Shown: positions 6,930-7,187 of the stretch, one piece after another
Layout of the letters: every line of letters starts with the position of its first letter
How positions within the stretch are numbered: the stretch's first letter is position 1
Assembly (NCBI GenBank): GCA_015654825.1
Contig: JAATGE010000083.1
Span: 1-7,187 of the forward strand
Length of the DNA: 7,187 bases
Source: Rhodospirillales bacterium
GTDB taxonomy: Bacteria; Pseudomonadota; Alphaproteobacteria; Acetobacterales; Acetobacteraceae
Reading direction: 5' to 3'
Notes under the pieces: model-generated
Told to the model about the DNA's origin: nothing
Database searches by the model: none
The model's input: the letters and a program-made list of their open reading frames with translations, nothing else
Translations under genes and position numbers: made by a program

Positions 6930-7104
6930 GGCCAGGGCTCTGCCCTGGACCCGCTGGGGACAAGTCCCCAGACCCCAATTAACGCTGCGCGGCCTCATCG
7001 TCTCCCCGGCGAAGCCATTACCCGATATGGATTTCAGGCTTCGCCGTTCCCCCCAATGAGTGGGGGTCTGGGGCCTCAGGCCCCAGCGGGTCCAGGGCAG
7101 AGAG
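6930..7104. repeat. Paired inverted-repeat element, copy 2 (right end decayed)
   Basis: This is the same family as the element at 2891-3039. The left arm (6930-6976) carries CCAGGGC-TCT-GCCCTGG (6932-6948) and CTGGGGAC-AA-GTCCCCAG (6954-6971). The right arm (7063 to about 7104) carries a 9-bp stem with a 1-base loop (7068-7086), followed by CCAGGGCAGAG, after which the last stem is lost (AGCCTGTG instead of CCCTGG). The centre (6977-7062, 86 bases) shares no obvious sequence with the centre of copy 1 and contains its own 10-bp hairpin. Relative to copy 1, both arms are one G/C pair shorter in the outer stem and one C shorter in the GACCC run. No coding capacity for a transposase is visible. 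It lies upstream of gpx, in the gene-free right end of the window. Confidence 0.87.
7007..7046. other. Perfect 10-bp inverted repeat inside copy 2 of the repeat element
   Basis: CGGCGAAGCC (7007-7016) and GGCTTCGCCG (7037-7046) are exact reverse complements around a 20-base loop. There is no T-run on either side, so it is not a classical intrinsic terminator. The symmetry could be a protein-binding site, part of the mobile repeat, or an older hairpin into which the repeat arms were inserted. Confidence 0.6.
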
Positions 7105-7187
7105 CCTGTGAATTTTTGACCGGCAGCAGATACAACTTGCGGAAACGGCCGAGCTAAACCGGGCGTGACGGGTTACGGCGGCACTAG
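7105..7187. other. Unassigned right end of window
   Basis: The last 83 bases show no convincing gene. Minus-strand frames are closed by stops near the edge or run on into the repeat. A plus-strand frame crossing from the repeat to a TAA at 7155-7157 includes repeat DNA and has no recognisable motif. It could be the tail of an intergenic region, or the extreme end of a neighbouring gene lying outside the window. Confidence 0.3.

Noticed and set aside
6858..7157. Plus-strand open frame across the right-hand repeat
   Set aside because: It translates palindromic repeat DNA and starts inside the gpx start codon region; there is no ribosome binding site and no recognisable motif.

Overview
The window is GC-rich DNA (third codon positions mostly G or C) that looks chromosomal and alphaproteobacterial, most likely Acetobacteraceae or another Rhodospirillales. 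The basis is the compact alr-mlaE-mlaF-...-radA order, the style of the protein sequences, and GC-rich nested palindromes of the kind scattered through such genomes. This placement is inference from recalled gene order; no search was run. All eight recognisable genes lie on the minus strand, so transcription runs from right to left.

Right to left, the layout is as follows. At 7187-6860 there is a gene-free stretch holding a decayed inverted-repeat element and a hairpin next to the gpx start. Then come a glutathione peroxidase-like gene (6859-6371), alanine racemase alr (6316-5243), and the lipid-transport ABC permease mlaE and ATPase mlaF. These last three overlap by 4 bases at each junction (GTGA, then ATGA). 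Next is an unrecognised exported protein (3635-3048), a second and better preserved inverted-repeat element (3039-2891), a small VOC/glyoxalase-fold gene (2871-2476), radA (2384-1017), and a membrane-bound GGDEF protein that runs off the left edge (1001-1).

The genes are largely housekeeping. Alr supplies D-alanine for peptidoglycan. MlaE/MlaF are the membrane core of an outer-membrane lipid transporter. The peroxidase removes peroxides, and RadA acts in recombination and branch migration. The encoded exported protein could serve the envelope, but its role is unknown.

No new multi-gene system is evident. The points most worth a second look are: (1) radA is cut by a single in-frame TAA where a Tyr codon is expected, separating Walker A from Walker B; (2) two copies of a paired palindromic repeat whose two arms vary together within each copy; (3) a degenerate GGGEV signature in place of GGDEF in the cyclase-like protein; and (4) mlaEF without an adjacent MCE (mlaD), mlaB or mlaC gene, but with an unknown exported protein in that position.
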